In this document: in pieces, positions 4,950 through 5,801 of the stretch
Layout of the letters: every line of letters begins with the position of its first letter
Position numbering within the stretch: the stretch's first letter is position 1
Assembly: GCA_027036915.1 (NCBI GenBank)
Contig: JALWCD010000248.1
Coordinates: 1 to 5,801 of the forward strand
Length of the DNA stretch: 5,801 nt
Direction: 5' to 3'
DNA from: Thermodesulfatator sp.
Lineage (GTDB): Bacteria > Desulfobacterota > Thermodesulfobacteria > Thermodesulfobacteriales > Thermodesulfobacteriaceae
Notes under the pieces: model-generated
What the model was told of the DNA's origin: nothing
What the model saw: the letters and a program-made list of their open reading frames with translations, nothing else
Database searches by the model: none
Made by a program: the position numbers and the translations under genes

Positions 4950-5801
4950 TCTCTGCACAGGTCAGGGGCTATTTAGAGAGGGCTTCCTGGATCAGGAAGA
5001 TGTTTGAAGAGGGGGCCAGGCTCAAGGCCCAGTACGGAGCGGACCGGGTCTGCGATTTCAGTCTGGGCAACCCCGATGTGCCGCCTCCTCCGGAGGTAGC
5101 CGAGGCCCTGCGGGAAATACTGCGCGAGGATCGCCCGGAATTTCACGCTTACATGCCGAATGCCGGGTTTCCGTTCGCCCGGGAGGCCATGGCCGAAAAG
5201 GTCAGCCGGGAACAGGGCCTCAGGGTCTCCGCGGAGGAGGTGGTGCTTACCTGCGGGGCCGCCGGAGGACTCAACATCATCTTCAAGGCCCTGCTCGATC
5301 CCGGAGACGAGGTGGTCTTCCCCTCGCCTTTTTTTGTGGAATACGGATTTTACGTGGAAAATCACGGGGGAGTGCCCCGGCCCGTGCCCACCCGGGAGGA
5401 TTTCTCCCTTGATCTCGAAGCCCTGGAAAAAGCCCTTGGCCCCAAAACCAAGGCCGTGCTCCTAAATTCCCCCAACAATCCCACGGGAAGGCTTTATCCG
5501 GAGGAGGATATCGCCCGTCTTGCGGATCTCCTGCGGAAAAAGAGCCAGGCCCTGGGGCGGACACTTTATCTGGTCTCCGACGAACCCTATCGCAATCTGG
5601 TTTTCGATGGGTTGAAGGTTCCGTCCATCTTCAAACATTACGAGGCCAGTTTCGTGGTCTCAAGCTTTTCCAAGGAGCTGAGCCTTCCCGGAGAGCGGAT
5701 CGGGTTCGTGGCCGTCCATCCGGAGATGCCCGAAAAAGGCGAGATCCTTTCGGCCCTGATCCTGGCCAATCGCATCCTGGGGTTCGTAAATGCGCCGGCC
5801 C
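4946..5801 (+). CDS. PLP-dependent class I/II aminotransferase, partial (C-terminus outside window)
   Basis: An open frame of 285 codons runs to the right edge; the family is usually near 390-400 residues, so roughly a quarter is missing. Fold-type I aminotransferase signatures occur in order: SLGNPDVPPP (39-48) substrate loop, YMPNAGFPFARE (69-80), CGAAGGLN (103-110) cofactor phosphate loop, NSPNNPTG (174-181) with N178 near the ring, SDEPY (211-215) with D212 pairing with the pyridine nitrogen, and SSFSKELSLPGERIGF (239-254) with Schiff-base K243 and phosphate-contact R251. It would move an amino group between an amino acid and a 2-oxo acid in the cytoplasm. The aspartate/alanine-type subfamily is likely, but the substrate is not readable and the C-terminal carboxylate-binding Arg is off the window. 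The ATG at 4946 has AAGGAG (4933-4938) seven bases upstream and overlaps fetB by 4 bases, so it belongs to the same operon. Confidence 0.93.
   Translation, partial: MISAQVRGYLERASWIRKMFEEGARLKAQYGADRVCDFSLGNPDVPPPPEVAEALREILREDRPEFHAYMPNAGFPFAREAMAEKVSREQGLRVSAEEVVLTCGAAGGLNIIFKALLDPGDEVVFPSPFFVEYGFYVENHGGVPRPVPTREDFSLDLEALEKALGPKTKAVLLNSPNNPTGRLYPEEDIARLADLLRKKSQALGRTLYLVSDEPYRNLVFDGLKVPSIFKHYEASFVVSSFSKELSLPGERIGFVAVHPEMPEKGEILSALILANRILGFVNAPA

Noticed and set aside
4973..5365. Minus-strand open frame of 130 codons opposite the aminotransferase
   Set aside because: It lies wholly within the aminotransferase, whose PLP motifs are all in frame on the plus strand.

Overview
The window reads as ordinary chromosomal DNA from a GC-rich, anaerobic or microaerophilic Gram-negative-type bacterium. 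The rubrerythrin matches the Desulfovibrio type in length and motifs. The coding style is dense, with Arg/Glu/Leu-rich proteins and start codons overlapping stop codons. Together these fit a sulfate-reducing or thermophilic Thermodesulfobacteriota-like lineage. That assignment is an inference from recalled protein families and is only moderately secure. No mobile element, CRISPR array, tRNA or rRNA was seen.

Left part (1-755). A minus-strand unit holds a complete rubrerythrin gene (73-648). Overlapping its last codons is the start of a second gene whose product begins with a textbook lipoprotein signal peptide (1-88); it runs off the left edge. Rubrerythrin has a strong consensus promoter and Shine-Dalgarno sequence in an AT-rich island (about 661-700). 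That island also carries a 7-bp inverted repeat and a direct repeat, so it may be an operator. The same 107-bp gap carries a second, rightward promoter for the operon on the other side.

Right part (756-5801). Six plus-strand genes are packed into one apparent operon, with junctions of -4, -14, -4, +1 and -4 bp. In order they encode: a polyprenyl-phosphate type family 2 glycosyltransferase; an LPG-synthase/AglD-type (UPF0104) membrane protein; a MarC-family membrane protein; a class II-type zinc deacetylase (AcuC/HDAC/acetylpolyamine amidohydrolase superfamily) with all catalytic residues; a FetB/YbbM-type iron-export permease; and a class I/II PLP aminotransferase cut by the right edge.

How they may work together. 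The first two genes plausibly form a lipid-linked glycosylation pair: the GT2 enzyme makes a polyprenyl-phosphate sugar, and the partner is a membrane protein of the family fused to a GT2 domain in archaeal AglD. The functional link to MarC, the deacetylase, FetB and the aminotransferase is not obvious; the operon may be a mix of envelope and housekeeping functions. One cross-link stands out. Rubrerythrin removes peroxide and FetB exports iron, both peroxide-stress functions, and they are read divergently from one short control region. No clearly new biological system can be demonstrated from the sequence. The best leads are the split AglD-like pair, the FetB permease without its ATPase, and the uncertain substrate of the deacetylase.
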